Source of the DNA: Hymenochaete sp. R1
Lineage: Eukaryota > Basidiomycota > Agaricomycetes > Hymenochaetales > Hymenochaetaceae
NCBI GenBank assembly: GCA_019400425.1
Contig: JAFREE010000147.1
Span: 1 to 59,258 of the forward strand
DNA length: 59,258 bases
Direction of reading: 5' to 3'
Position numbers and translations under genes: made by a program. Below the pieces are notes generated by a model. That model did not search any database. It worked only from the letters and a program-made list of their open reading frames with translations, and had not been told where the DNA came from. Shown piece after piece: positions 46,353-56,357 of the stretch (its first letter is position 1; every line of letters begins with the position of its first letter).

Positions 46353-47012
46353 ATGGCGACGAAAAAAGCTGCAGACCACACTCTTTATCATCTTAGCCCT
46401 AAAGGATTCTGGAAGAAGTTTCGCGATGTGACAGTCATCAACCCCGAGATTTCGACAGGCTTACCCTTGCCGGACCAGAACAGATATCCTCAACCTGGGT
46501 CGAGGCCGGAGAGATATTCCACACCGGCGACGAAGGGTGAGTTCTCACTTAGGCAATATGTGGTGGTTGAAAAGTCTGATGTTTATGTTGGATAGCGTCT
46601 GACCCTGCGGAGAATCCATATTGGAAGCGGGATGTTCGGAGAGCGTACCCTCAGCTGTCGGTTGTCACTCAGGGCGAGCTTTCGAAGTTCCTCCTTGAGA
46701 AACCAGAACAACCTGCGTATGCCCTTTCTCCTATTCTCCTGCATGGGTGAATATTAACTCTGAGCTTCATTTATTATCAGCATAACTGAGGGTCAGGCGG
46801 ATAGTAGCGAATCAGCCTCTGTCCCCGCTGCAACTCTATCCACCGTGGACCTCACCGCCGCTATTGCAACCATTGCTGGTGCAAAGAAAGTGTATTCGTC
46901 AACAAACCTCCCGCCTGTACCACCCACACCGTTCAAGAAATGGAGGCCTGAGTTGGCTCCAGACGCACCGCACGACCCGACTGCGTACTTCCCAATGTCG
47001 TTGGTGAAATGA
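46353..47012 (+). CDS. NADH:ubiquinone oxidoreductase 21.3 kDa subunit (complex I)
   Basis: Three exons, 46353-46536, 46596-46716 and 46781-47012, give 178 residues, close to the size of the Neurospora 21.3 kDa subunit. Recognisable blocks are PKGFWKKFRD, VNPEISTGLPLP-type sequence (here INPEISTGLPLPDQNRYPQP), GSRPERYSTPATKASDPAEN, and PYWKRDVRRAYPQLSVVTQ. The Ala/Ser-rich C-terminal half ends PTAYFPMSLVK. It is an accessory subunit of mitochondrial respiratory complex I, so it acts at the inner membrane. No cleavable presequence is obvious. Confidence 0.88.
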
Positions 47013-48053
47013 GGGAGTCCTTCTGACAGGAGATCACAGTCGTAATTACTGAAGCATGAGTAGATGGTCGTCAAACCTGTCGTTAGAATGCGTGTTGGTG
47101 TCAATGCATTATTGAAACACGTTCTCCCGCTTCGGAAGTGTTCGCTTTGCCAAATAGGAACCCGATTCAAAGAACTCGGATGCAAGAAGACCAGCTTTGA
47201 TTACGACACGTTTTATGCGAGGTTAAGGCTTCGACTTTTATATAACCCGGAATGCCTACGATTCGTGTAACACGGAGTTGGCAAGAATTCTACGCAGCAA
47301 GAAGATCGATATTTATTGAACTTGCAGCTGCGTTGAAGGGAAGACGACTGACATAAAAATTAGGTTATTGTTTTAACGCCATCAGTTATTGAAGTAATAC
47401 ATCTTCTTGGAGGTTATCAAGTCTATTGCTTGAAACAGTGCCATCTGGGCAGCTCAGAAGTCAGCCACCTTGAATCATCAGCTGTGAAAGGTTTGGGTGG
47501 TTATAATTGACCAAGCGGCGCGGAGCTTTGATTGGTTCGAAAAGGTTCACCGCGTACAACAACTCACGCCCCGACCACCATGACTTCGGATACAAAGCAC
47601 AGGGTCGTCATCGCAAACATATATATTTACCTGCCTGCTCTACGAGAAAGGAAGTCAGTGACACAGATCCAAATTAGCCTACAGTCTTGCCGTTGCTGTT
47701 GGCCCTGCCGATGCTGAGACATGGTACGAGTCGAATCTCGAGCACGCAAGTTCGCGTCATCTTCGGACGGACGCGGTAAATCCCAGATGACGGTGACGCC
47801 AGCCACTATGGCACGAGAGCGATGGGAACGGTGACCTGCATTGCGTCGTGTCTGTGTCGATGGCGACATTATTGGAACACCTTAGCAAGCGTTTTCCAAT
47901 CTCAAATCTGATATTATCCCCATCTTCTCCCCGCATTTGGGTCTGTGCGGGCATGGGCTATCATATAAGGCCAGACCAGTCGTTTCCGTCGGTGAGTGAA
48001 ACAAAATTTCTTTGACGAAATCTGCGATCTTTGACCAACTTTCCGTCTTCTCT
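47013..48053. other. spacer between the complex I and UPF0643-like genes
   Basis: About 1 kb, with no open frame of family character. The plus-strand frame at 47532-47717 is short and featureless. Confidence 0.45.
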
Positions 48054-49190
48054 ATGGCTCACCTCATAACCGCTAGTCTGCTGGTTGTCTCTGACGAGTC
48101 TCAGGCGCATAAAGAGACCACCCAGCTTGCACACTCCGACGTTGACCTAACAACTGACGAAAGGGAGCACACACCGCCCCCTCTATTCCGCGATCTAAAG
48201 GATGTTCCTCCTCCCAAGTTCTCTGTCCCAGACCACCCATCTGTACGTCTCTTGGAGGCCCGGCAGACAGAGAAAAGCGGTAGTCCTCCTCTACCTCCCT
48301 ACCAGCTTCGCGATCCGCACCAACAACCCGAGTTCACGCAGGAGTCCATCGTGAACCCCGTCCATCCCATTCTATACCTCCCGCCTCTCATATCAGCCCT
48401 TCCTTCAGTGCCCAGCCCTGGTCAGGACAAAAGCGCTTCCGACAACGATGAGCACTCGTCTCAGTCATTTGATCCTGAATCCGACTCCGACTCCGATGCG
48501 AGCACTATAATCGCCTCTTCATCCTCATCTCCCTCTCTCATCGACGTACCAAAGGTACTCACGACAGAGACCCGCCTTCCTTATATCGATCCCGTCTCCC
48601 TATCTCTCCACCGTGCACTGCACTACTTCCGACCGCTTAACGACAAATATGCAAGCCGAACTTACAGTGAAGCATTCAACTGGGACGAACTACGATTGCC
48701 GGAAGACGAAGAACGAGAATGGTACTGCGTGGCGTTCCGCAGTCGAAGGAAGGAAGGGAGTAATGGTGATGGTGAGCTTCCCCCACCTCCTTCGGTCAAG
48801 CATTAATAACTGAACGGTCAAATAGCCCTTTACGAAGCAGATAAGAAAGCACACGAGGAGGCGGTCCAGAATGGTGGTGTGCGTATTACTCGTCCGCATT
48901 TTAATCATCAAATGACAAACAAAAACTTACCGTATCACTCGTCTTAATAGCTCCTCATGTACTGGTACGGTGTCCCGGACCCCGTCACCGGCCTAAACCT
49001 CGCCACCTGCATTTGGCAATCCCGCGCACATGCCGCCGCAGCGAACTCGAGGCCGGACCACATCCGCGCGATGAAGCTCGCGCGGGACTCGTATGAGGTG
49101 TACACGCTCGAGCGACATGTCCTACGGAAACATCGTGGGGAGGTTGGTGTACGGGTTGAGGAATACGCCGGAGGCGAAGTTGGTTGGTAA
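48054..49190 (+). CDS. UPF0643-like fungal protein
   Basis: Three exons, 48054-48771, 48826-48878 and 48951-49190, give 336 residues. The first 180 residues are Pro/Ser/Asp-rich and probably disordered. The conserved part follows: SLHRALHYFRPLNDKYASRT, EREWYCVAFRSRR, LYEADKKAHEEAVQNGG, LLMYWYGVPDPVTGLNLATC, then AAANSRPDHIRAMKLARDSY and VYTLERHVLRKHRGE. This block order is what I know from fungal UPF0643-type proteins, whose function is not established. The start at 48054 was chosen over an in-frame ATG at 48012; the choice is not decisive. Confidence 0.68.
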
Positions 49191-49540
49191 TCTTTGATGC
49201 TCGTGCTTTTTGGATACCGGTGGTCCATATTCGATAATCTTTTGAGTTCTGTGGGTTGATTTGCGTCTGTTGGTCCGTACTATTGGGTATACCATTTCCC
49301 TTGCATCCCACTGTTTTGAAAGGAATTCCGCGCTGTTTTCTTTGCTTTGATTATCCACACATGAATTGAAATACAGTATGAATACCGAACATTAGAATTG
49401 TAGAATAACGTATATAATAGAAGATGCCGACTTCGCGCGGGTCGTTTCGTTCTCGGCACCGTTGAATAGACATATAGTAGTGTGTGCTCTTGCGTGTTTG
49501 ATATAAAACGTGCTTTCAAATCTTGTTAGGTCTCCCAATC
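49191..49540. other. convergent 3' spacer
   Basis: AT-rich 3' flanks of the UPF0643-like gene and the minus-strand gene. No gene seen. Confidence 0.5.
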
Positions 49541-51967
49541 TTAAATCGAGTCATCCGTAAGCTGAGAGAGTGTCGCTTTCCACATTCCGCTCGAGTCGCC
49601 CTTGCTCGTTATGCCCTGTAAAAACCATCCGTTCAGAAATGAAACGGGATCTTGACATCTGAATGACTCGGACTTACCGGAAGGTCTGTCTCTGCTTCGT
49701 CTTCAGTGTCCGGACCTAGCGGCGGAATATAGATACCCGGAGCAGGTGCAAATGCAGGTCTCGATCTTCCCCGCTTCGGTAATTTTGGATGTTTACTTAT
49801 CGCTTCGATCGGTCCTTCCACTGTAAGTCGGTGTGGGAGGGGTTCTTCTGGTGGTTCGTTCACATTCATATTTTCGTGAACGCCGATTGTTTGGGAGCGG
49901 TATTGTCCTTGAAACGGTTGAGTTGATTGAACATGCACCTGGGGCTGAGGCACTTCTTGTACTTGATACGGGTTGGCATCGGATGGCCCGGGTCCCTTTG
50001 CACTGTCAGAGTTAATATTGGGTTCGTACTGAGATGCCGATTGGTGGATCCTGAAAGTTGAAGGCTGAGTCGGGGTACGCGGCAGTTCTGATGTCGTCGC
50101 TGCCGGGCGAGTGGGAAGCTCTTCAAGGCGAATTGGAGTGGTCGGTGTAGGGTCCGACGTAGGAAGTGGGTGCGATGAAATCATCCTGTCGTTGACTCTA
50201 CGGTGAAAACCGGGAGTGGTGAAGCCTGATGCTGCGTGAGGTGTTTGGACTTTGGACTGGGTTTGAGGTTGAGGGTCGATAAAACGAATAAAGGGAGGTG
50301 ACGAGAAGACTTCGATTGGGAGAGGTGCAGGGCTATCCAAGCCTTCTTGAGGGGCGTTGACTTCGTTTCCAGTAGGGCAAGGTTGATTAAAGAAGTCGTC
50401 ACGATAGTTTAGAGCTGCTGCAGGAGCAGTGTGCTGCTGGCCCACATCACCAGCGGTCGTACTGCCAATAGCATCTGAGTCGATTCGATCATCCTGTCGA
50501 GGGTGAGCTGCTTCTATATCCCTAGACATATCATCTTGCTCCTGAACGATGAAGCGGAATACGTCTTCTCCTTGATGTCCGCAAGGAAGGGGGGCATGCG
50601 ATTCCGCTTCATAGTCCAGTAAGAACTTGCTTTCATCAAAGAATTCGGAGGTTGCGCCTTCTCCAGGCTCGTCTTCAGGTTCGGGTAAGAGAGGATCAGC
50701 GGTTGGTGAGTCAAAGAACTGCATTGATTGCGGCGGCCGTCCACTTTCATGAGGGGAAGACCGGGATTTAGTAAAGACAGGTCCAGGTGTCGAAAACAGA
50801 CACAACTTAACGGCGGAAGCTACGTCGAATTCATTGTTTTCTCCAATGCTGACGTACGCAGCGGCTTTAGAATCGGCATCGAACTGAAAGAAGTTAGTTT
50901 GCTCTGCATCTGCAAGCGTGATTGAGTCAGATGAGCGATCCTGATGATCTGCTGAATGGTTTTCAAGTACAAGATTCAAAGGGGAAGCCTGGACTTCTGC
51001 ATCGCTCGGGAGCTTGAAGCGGGATGCAGGACCTGGAGTAGCAAATGGATTGAAAACCGGAGAGACAAACTGAGATGCAGAGACTGGGGCATTGCGGTCT
51101 TCATAGTTGACAGGAGTATGTGCCTGTAAATCGAAAGACTGCGTTACAGAAGCTTCACGAATCGGCGGGACAAAGTGGACTGTTTTGTAAGCGAAAGGTC
51201 CTGGTATAGAGTATGGCTGGTGAGTTTCGGCGCATGGTTCATACGTGAGACTTCCAGGAGACTGAATCGCTCCTCTTTCTGGTGTTCCTCTTTCAGAGGC
51301 TACTTCAGCAAGAGGCGCGTGCGGTTGAACTTCAAATGAAAACCTGTTTTCTTCTTGGGAGTTGTTCTCATATTGAAGGGGAGCATCGATGGTTTGTTCC
51401 GAGTTGCCACCATAGGATGAATGATTTGCTTCGTTTATTGCCAAAGACCTCAGTGGATGACCAGGTTCAAGAGTAGTAAATGTATGCATGAGCCAACCGG
51501 GTAACTTAGTTGAGGAGTCTGTCAATCGAACACACATTTATATAGATATAATTGGACCATACCTCACTCTCACACATGCTAACATCGACACCTTTCCACG
51601 ACTTGACGTTGTTCCTCAAGAAACCGCTGCTATACACATCGGCATCGGTGGTCATCGCAGCCCCACTTTTGATGGTCGAAAAAGCCTCTCCGATATTCCT
51701 GCCTTTAGCAGATTTGAGCATAGAGGAAACGGGAGACGAAGGAGCATCACAAGCAGTAACGGATGATGACGAGTGATTCGGAGTTCCTCGAGCCCGTTTT
51801 ACTTGCTCGTCGCTTGACGTCGAGATATGGGACATTGCAGCACGCTGGAGCATTTTGCTCAAACGAACATTGATACCGGATGCCTGTCTCCGTTTCATAG
51901 GACGTTGTGCATGACCCAAGAAAGATTCGTCGTTAAGATTGTCTTCAATACGGTAACGTGAGGGCAT
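49541..51967 (-). CDS. unrecognised Pro/Ser-rich protein
   Basis: The first exon starts at ATG 51967 with MPSRYRIEDNLNDESFLGHA and a basic KRRQASGINVRLSKMLQRAA segment. A donor near 51570 (GTGAGA) joins it in frame to STKLPGWLMHTFTTLEPGHP at about 51515. A long, largely disordered region then carries many TPGP/TPxP sites (FNPFATPGPASRF, FSTPGPVFTK, GFTTPGFHRRV), which would suit proline-directed phosphorylation, and ends with PKRGRSRPAFAPAPGIYIPP. The last exon begins after AG near 49618 and encodes GITSKGDSSGMWKATLSQLT with DDSI at the end. About 770 residues in all. I do not recognise the family; the short ordered pieces are only LPGWLMHTF..HPLRSL and the C-terminal MWKATLSQL. Confidence 0.6.
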
Positions 51968-52093
51968 TTATTCGTGATGGCGATGGAAACAGAACGGTCG
52001 ACACGAAACGCGTAAGCAGAAGTGACAAGATCATTAATGTGACAATAGTCATGTGATTAGTGACTATATGCGTCACTTTCGACTTCGGTTCGG

Positions 52094-52130
52094 CCAATCT
52101 GCCAGCCTCAATCTTAAGATTAGATAAAAA
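52094..52130 (+). promoter_or_regulatory. CCAAT and TATA-like elements of the secreted-protein gene
   Basis: CCAAT at 52094-52098 is followed by GATAAAAA at 52123-52130, about 120 bases upstream of the ATG at 52249. The spacing suits a fungal core promoter. Confidence 0.35.
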
Positions 52131-52248
52131 CTCGAAGCCGGATTCTAGGCTTGCTCTTTATCCTTCTCCTTTGACCACAACAACCTACTGTCATCCCCTC
52201 GGAGATATCACCTGCATTACTCGAAGCCTCTTCACCCAATCAAGCACA

Positions 52249-52626
52249 ATGGCGAAACTGTCAACTCTTCTTGTAACTTTCTGTGCCCTCGCCTTCGCGT
52301 CCACCGCCGGTGCCACCGCACTCCCAGTTCCTGCGCCCCAGGGTCTCGGACAAACTGACAAAGTTCCTAGCCAAGGAGGGCATGCAAAGGACGCCGTCAT
52401 CGTCCACCGTGCTGAGCACACTGCCCACGGCGCATCCGTCCATGGAGCCGCGACCGCAACTGCGACGGGCCACGCTGGCGCCCACGGCGGCAACCACCAC
52501 AATGAGGCTAGGCAGTACCATAACGCCGACTACGGCCAGGATGGCGGGCCATCTGGGAACCCTTCGGAACCGACGGCGACAGCTAATGATGATGACTCCA
52601 GATCGCACGCGACTGACGCAGCTTGA
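52249..52626 (+). CDS. small His/Ala-rich secreted protein
   Basis: 125 residues in a single exon. A clear signal peptide (MAKLSTLLVTFCALAFASTA, cleavage near GATA-LP) is followed by PVPAPQGLGQ and a His/Ala/Gly-rich body (HRAEHTAHGASVHGAATATA, HAGAHGGNHHNEARQYH). It ends in an Asp/Ser/Thr-rich tail with the last residues SHATDAA. There is one Cys, inside the signal peptide, so no disulfide-stabilised fold is expected. The histidines could bind metal ions (inference). I know no family for it. Confidence 0.75.
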   Translation: MAKLSTLLVTFCALAFASTAGATALPVPAPQGLGQTDKVPSQGGHAKDAVIVHRAEHTAHGASVHGAATATATGHAGAHGGNHHNEARQYHNADYGQDGGPSGNPSEPTATANDDDSRSHATDAA

Positions 52627-52884
52627 AGGACTGGAAAAAGAGGAATACTTTCGGTCCATCGATCTCGATCTGACGAAACTGGTGGTGTTCTGCCTTGAAT
52701 TATATCAAACTCAAAGCCTCTTGCGTCTCTCTTTCATCCTGCCTCGTTCGAACTCGCGCCTTTATGTACAATAATCGATACCCGCTTGTCAGATCTTTCC
52801 CGGTTTCTACATGTCAGCCTCGGTCGCTTTGAAACGAGCCCAAATACTTGAGGTGGCTATAAGACTCTTAAACGTATACATGTC

Positions 52885-53907
52885 TTAGCCATATAACGTC
52901 TCGTCACATGGCGTACCAAACAGGCCGTTCTTCCAGCTCTTTGGTTGCACCCATTCCTTTACCTCCTGCCCTGTTATCCTTGCTATGGTTCCAGCCAGAA
53001 AAGCTGCGTCGCCTCGATTGTCTCCTTCGACAACAAACTGAATAATTGCTGCCACAGGTATCGATGCACTGTTCTGACTGGAAAAGAGAGTGAGAAGACG
53101 TCGTGTGAGTCCTCCACCTGGTATGATAGGGATTGGGGGTAGGGGGGGAAGAGAAGTCTCGTTTTCGGTTTTAAGAGCGCCATGTGAAGGTTGGAAAGTA
53201 TATACGGGGAGTTTCGAAACAAGGGATATGGGAGTCTTGTCGATCGCGGCTAATTGTGAAGGCAGCAGGGAGTATACAGGGGACCTATGGTCCGAGGGGA
53301 GGGTGAATGATAATAAACAAATAAAAGGGTGATACGTACATCATCTGTGAGTCACTTCTATTTGTAACGTCAGCTCCTGTTAGGATTAGTACTGCACCGA
53401 ATTGATTGTCCTTGATAAAGCCTTGAAGGGAAGATGAGTAGGACTCTTTCCGCGACTGCAATTTTTATCGTTAGTTATAGATCGCCTCCATGATCTAGCC
53501 ACTTACTTTCAAAACCGGTGTTCTTTGCTGCATCACCACGGCATCAATTTCAGCTTTCCCATATACTTCATTCAAGCGACTCTCAGCGCATGATTTGCAC
53601 AACGAATGGATGTGAACGTACGTTCAAGGGGTGTAGACACGCCGGGTCCGTCGTCTCTCGCTCCAACCGCTGGCACTAGATCCCGACTATCAAATATTCC
53701 GATTTGATTTAGTTCGAGTGTGGAGATAAAGAGATCTGCTGCAAGCTGGGCTACGTTTCCGACCGAAACTACTGGCTGCACACGCAAGGAAAATAATTAT
53801 TAGCGTTTGATGGCATTATCAGGCGGTGCACATACGACGACCAAAGTTTTTCCCTTCAAGCTTATTGAAGACGTTGGGAAGAAGAATTGAGTATTTGATG
53901 AGCTCAT
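52885..53907 (-). CDS. PSMG2: proteasome assembly chaperone 2 (PAC2/PSMG2, yeast Add66)
   Basis: The five-exon model is 53836-53907, 53622-53775, 53507-53565, 53340-53455 and 52885-53284; it keeps frame and gives 266 residues, the usual family length. Family blocks: SLKGKTLVVPVVSVGNVAQL near the N-terminus, STLELNQIGIFDSRDLVPAV, LQGFIKDNQFGAVLILTGAD in the middle, and near the end PIIPGGGLTRRLLTLF with VVEGDNRGDAAFLAGTIA. It ends PKSWKNGLFG..ETLYG. PAC2 pairs with PAC1 to assemble the 20S proteasome alpha ring in the cytosol or nucleus. It is divergent from the Tat-SF1/Cus2 gene, with a 311-base shared promoter. Confidence 0.92.
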
Positions 53908-54218
53908 AGTCAGTGTAGATTGATGTATTAGCTACTGTGATCGAGGTTGGGTCGAGAGAAACGCGTCTTTCAAGTTCGACCCGGGACTCGCAAGTTGCAT
54001 GAATGACGCGTCTGCGAGTTCCGATAGTTTCGGAATGTCTGATCTTGGACAGCTACCCGAGCCGCAGAACCGAGCTTGCCGGGCCGAGCCGGGGTTGGAT
54101 CACGTGCACATAAGACGAGTTCTCCGAATTCGACTCCGATTCGATTCCGCGAATCCGCGATGGATGGGAATTGCCAGCCAGAGTTGACTTGTACCGGTTC
54201 ACGAAACAAAACCTTACC
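53908..54218. promoter_or_regulatory. bidirectional promoter region
   Basis: 311 bases between the divergent starts of the PAC2 and Tat-SF1/Cus2 genes. No clear TATA box on either side, as is common for housekeeping genes. Confidence 0.4.
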
Positions 54219-55894
54219 ATGTCTGTCCCGAATCAGCAACCTCGGGCTCAACCAGCATCGTCATTGCAGCAAGTACCAGCATCAAGCTCAAGAGGGGCTC
54301 CTAAGCTCACCGCAGCTGTCAACGCCTCCCCCGAAGCGCTCGCAGCTGCCTTTGAGGCTGATGAACGCATCCATTTCTCCACTGTCACGCGAAGATGGAC
54401 ATGTGAGGACGATAATGGACAGGAATGGGAATACGAGCCTGCTAATGGAGCTTGGCTGCCTGTTGTGCGTTTATATTCGTTTGCGAGATTTTGAAAGACG
54501 TAAAAGGCCTGACTGCCGCGACTGCGATGCGCTTTAAAGGTCGACGAAGAGCTGTTGAAAAAGCAACAAGCAGCATACTCTATTGCGGGTGTTGATGAAG
54601 AGGTAAGCCGGCTGAATTTTTATTTTCTTTCAAATTTTGACATGCGCTGGTAGACGCCCGCTGCGCCCGTCCTGAAGCGCCACAAGAAACGTAAAGAACC
54701 GGAAGACTACACCTCTGCAACTGCACCCCAAGCAGGGCCATCCATAAAGCGAGGAAAGAATGGAAAAGATACCAAAGCCTCCACTTCAAACGGCTCGACC
54801 TCCACCACCACCCCAACAGCCGCCCCGCGGAAGTCCAAAAACACCGCAGTATATGTGACCCGTCTCCCGTCAGATGCTACTGCTGACGAGGTTGCTGCGC
54901 GTTTCTCCAAATGCGGTGTCATCGAAGAGGACGACGAGGGTGATCCGAAGGTGAAGCTATATGCAAAGGACGATGGAAGTTTCTCGGGAGACGCGTTAGT
55001 GGTATACTTTAAGGAGGAGAGCGTGTCGTTGGCTGTTGCGATGCTCGACGAGGCGGAGCTGAGGATTGGGGAGAACGATACCGTGATGAGTGTTTCGCAG
55101 GCTGAGTTTGGACATAAGGGAGAAGGTGATGGACCAGGTGCTGCTGGAGGTACTGCCACTGCGGAGAGACGGACGGGGGAGAAGAGAAAAACAATGGATA
55201 AAAAGAGAACAACAAGACGAATAGGCAAGATGCAGAAGTACGTTCTCGCTTTACTCAGTATAGACACTGTATCAAGCCCTTGCATTATAGAAAATTGGAA
55301 GATTGGGACTCGGGCGACGAGTTCGGTCCATCGCCAGACGTTCAAGAGGAGAGTCGGATGGCGAACAAGAATGCCCGAGTCGTAGTCCTCAAGCATATGT
55401 TCACGCTACAGCAGCTAGCAGAGGATGCGTCGTTACTCCTCGACCTTAAGGAAGACGTACGGGAGGAATGTTCGACGCTTGGCGAGGTAACGAATGTAGT
55501 CCTATACGATGTATGTCTTGTCCATTTACATTTGCGAGGTTCTCCTCCTTTTACTTACATGAACTTCCGTGCTATCGCTCACAGGAAGAACCGGAAGGCG
55601 TCATGACCGTCAAATTCCGGGAACCCATCAGCGCTCAGGCCTGCGTCATCGTACGTTAACCCCTATTTCACCATCATAATGACCGCATGCCTACCCATTT
55701 GTCCATAGAAAATGCATAATCGCTTCTTTGACGGCAGACGTGTCGAAGCATCACTCTACAACGGCAAGAACCGTTTCAAGCGGAGCGGCGGTGGCGCCGG
55801 ACAGGCGGCTGACGACATTGAGGGCGACAACGACGCTGCGGAGAAGAAGAGGTTGGACGAGTTTGCGGATTGGCTGATGACAGAGGGGGATTAG
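54219..55894 (+). CDS. Tat-SF1/Cus2-like U2 snRNP splicing factor
   Basis: The exons begin 54219-54464, 54540-54602 and 54654-55237 and continue to a stop at 55894, with introns near 55500-55590 and 55650-55710. The N-terminus ends in a HFSTVTRRWTCEDDNGQEWE region (the Tat-SF1 aromatic, acidic motif). RRM1 has TAVYVTRLPSDATADEVAAR with EGDPKVKLYAKDDGSFSGDA, then a basic linker RRIGKMQK. The second RRM-like (UHM) domain has KNARVVVLKHMFTLQQLAED, EECSTLGEVTNVVLYD, EGVMTVKFREPISAQACV and NRFFDGRRVEASLYNGKNRF, with the R-x-F-type loop RFF expected of a UHM. The family helps fold and load U2 snRNA with SF3b1 (Cus2 in yeast). Nuclear. Confidence 0.9.
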
Positions 55895-56030
55895 ACTAGG
55901 AAACATACATGGGATAGGTCGAAACTTGGGATTATGTTCCCTTTTCCTCTTGATTTATTACTTCAGAGTTATCTGGTGAGCGGTATTACCCCCTCTCAAT
56001 TCATTTCTTTCGCGTTTTTTTGCGGTTTTT

Positions 56031-56047
56031 TTTCTCGGGCCGAGAAA
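56031..56047. repeat. 17-base palindrome
   Basis: TTTCTCGG-G-CCGAGAAA, with eight-base arms around one base, just upstream of the transposase gene. Confidence 0.8.
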
Positions 56048-56138
56048 TGAGCCGCTGATGCCGGCGAACCAGAACAACGGCTCAGGGTGCTGCTATTACC
56101 GCATATGGTACGATCTGCGGTGGTGCCTTAAAAACTCG

Positions 56139-56162
56139 AAAAACAAGTCCGGACTTGTTTTT
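56139..56162. repeat. 24-base perfect palindrome
   Basis: Two 12-base arms (AAAAACAAGTCC and its complement) meet without a spacer, in the presumed leader region of the transposon. Confidence 0.85.
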
Positions 56163-56357
56163 ACATTTTTTTCTCAAGTCGGAGTTTCAAATGTGATGAC
56201 AAATCCCGATCGGATCAACAATTTTGACTTTTACCATGCGCCAAACTCCATGTCGCACTTCTCCCCCCCTCCTGCTCCTTCGCCTTTGCCCACCACGTTC
56301 GCACATCCTTTCCTACGCTGTATTGCTCTTCCTCCGCTCTGTTCACTATCAGTAGTT

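Larger units (their letters stand above)
55895..56357. other. spacer and left flank of the transposon
   Basis: It contains two perfect inverted repeats (56031-56047 and 56139-56162) and T-rich runs. The left terminus of the transposon probably lies here, but no terminal inverted repeat can be proven because the right end may be outside the window. Confidence 0.4.
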
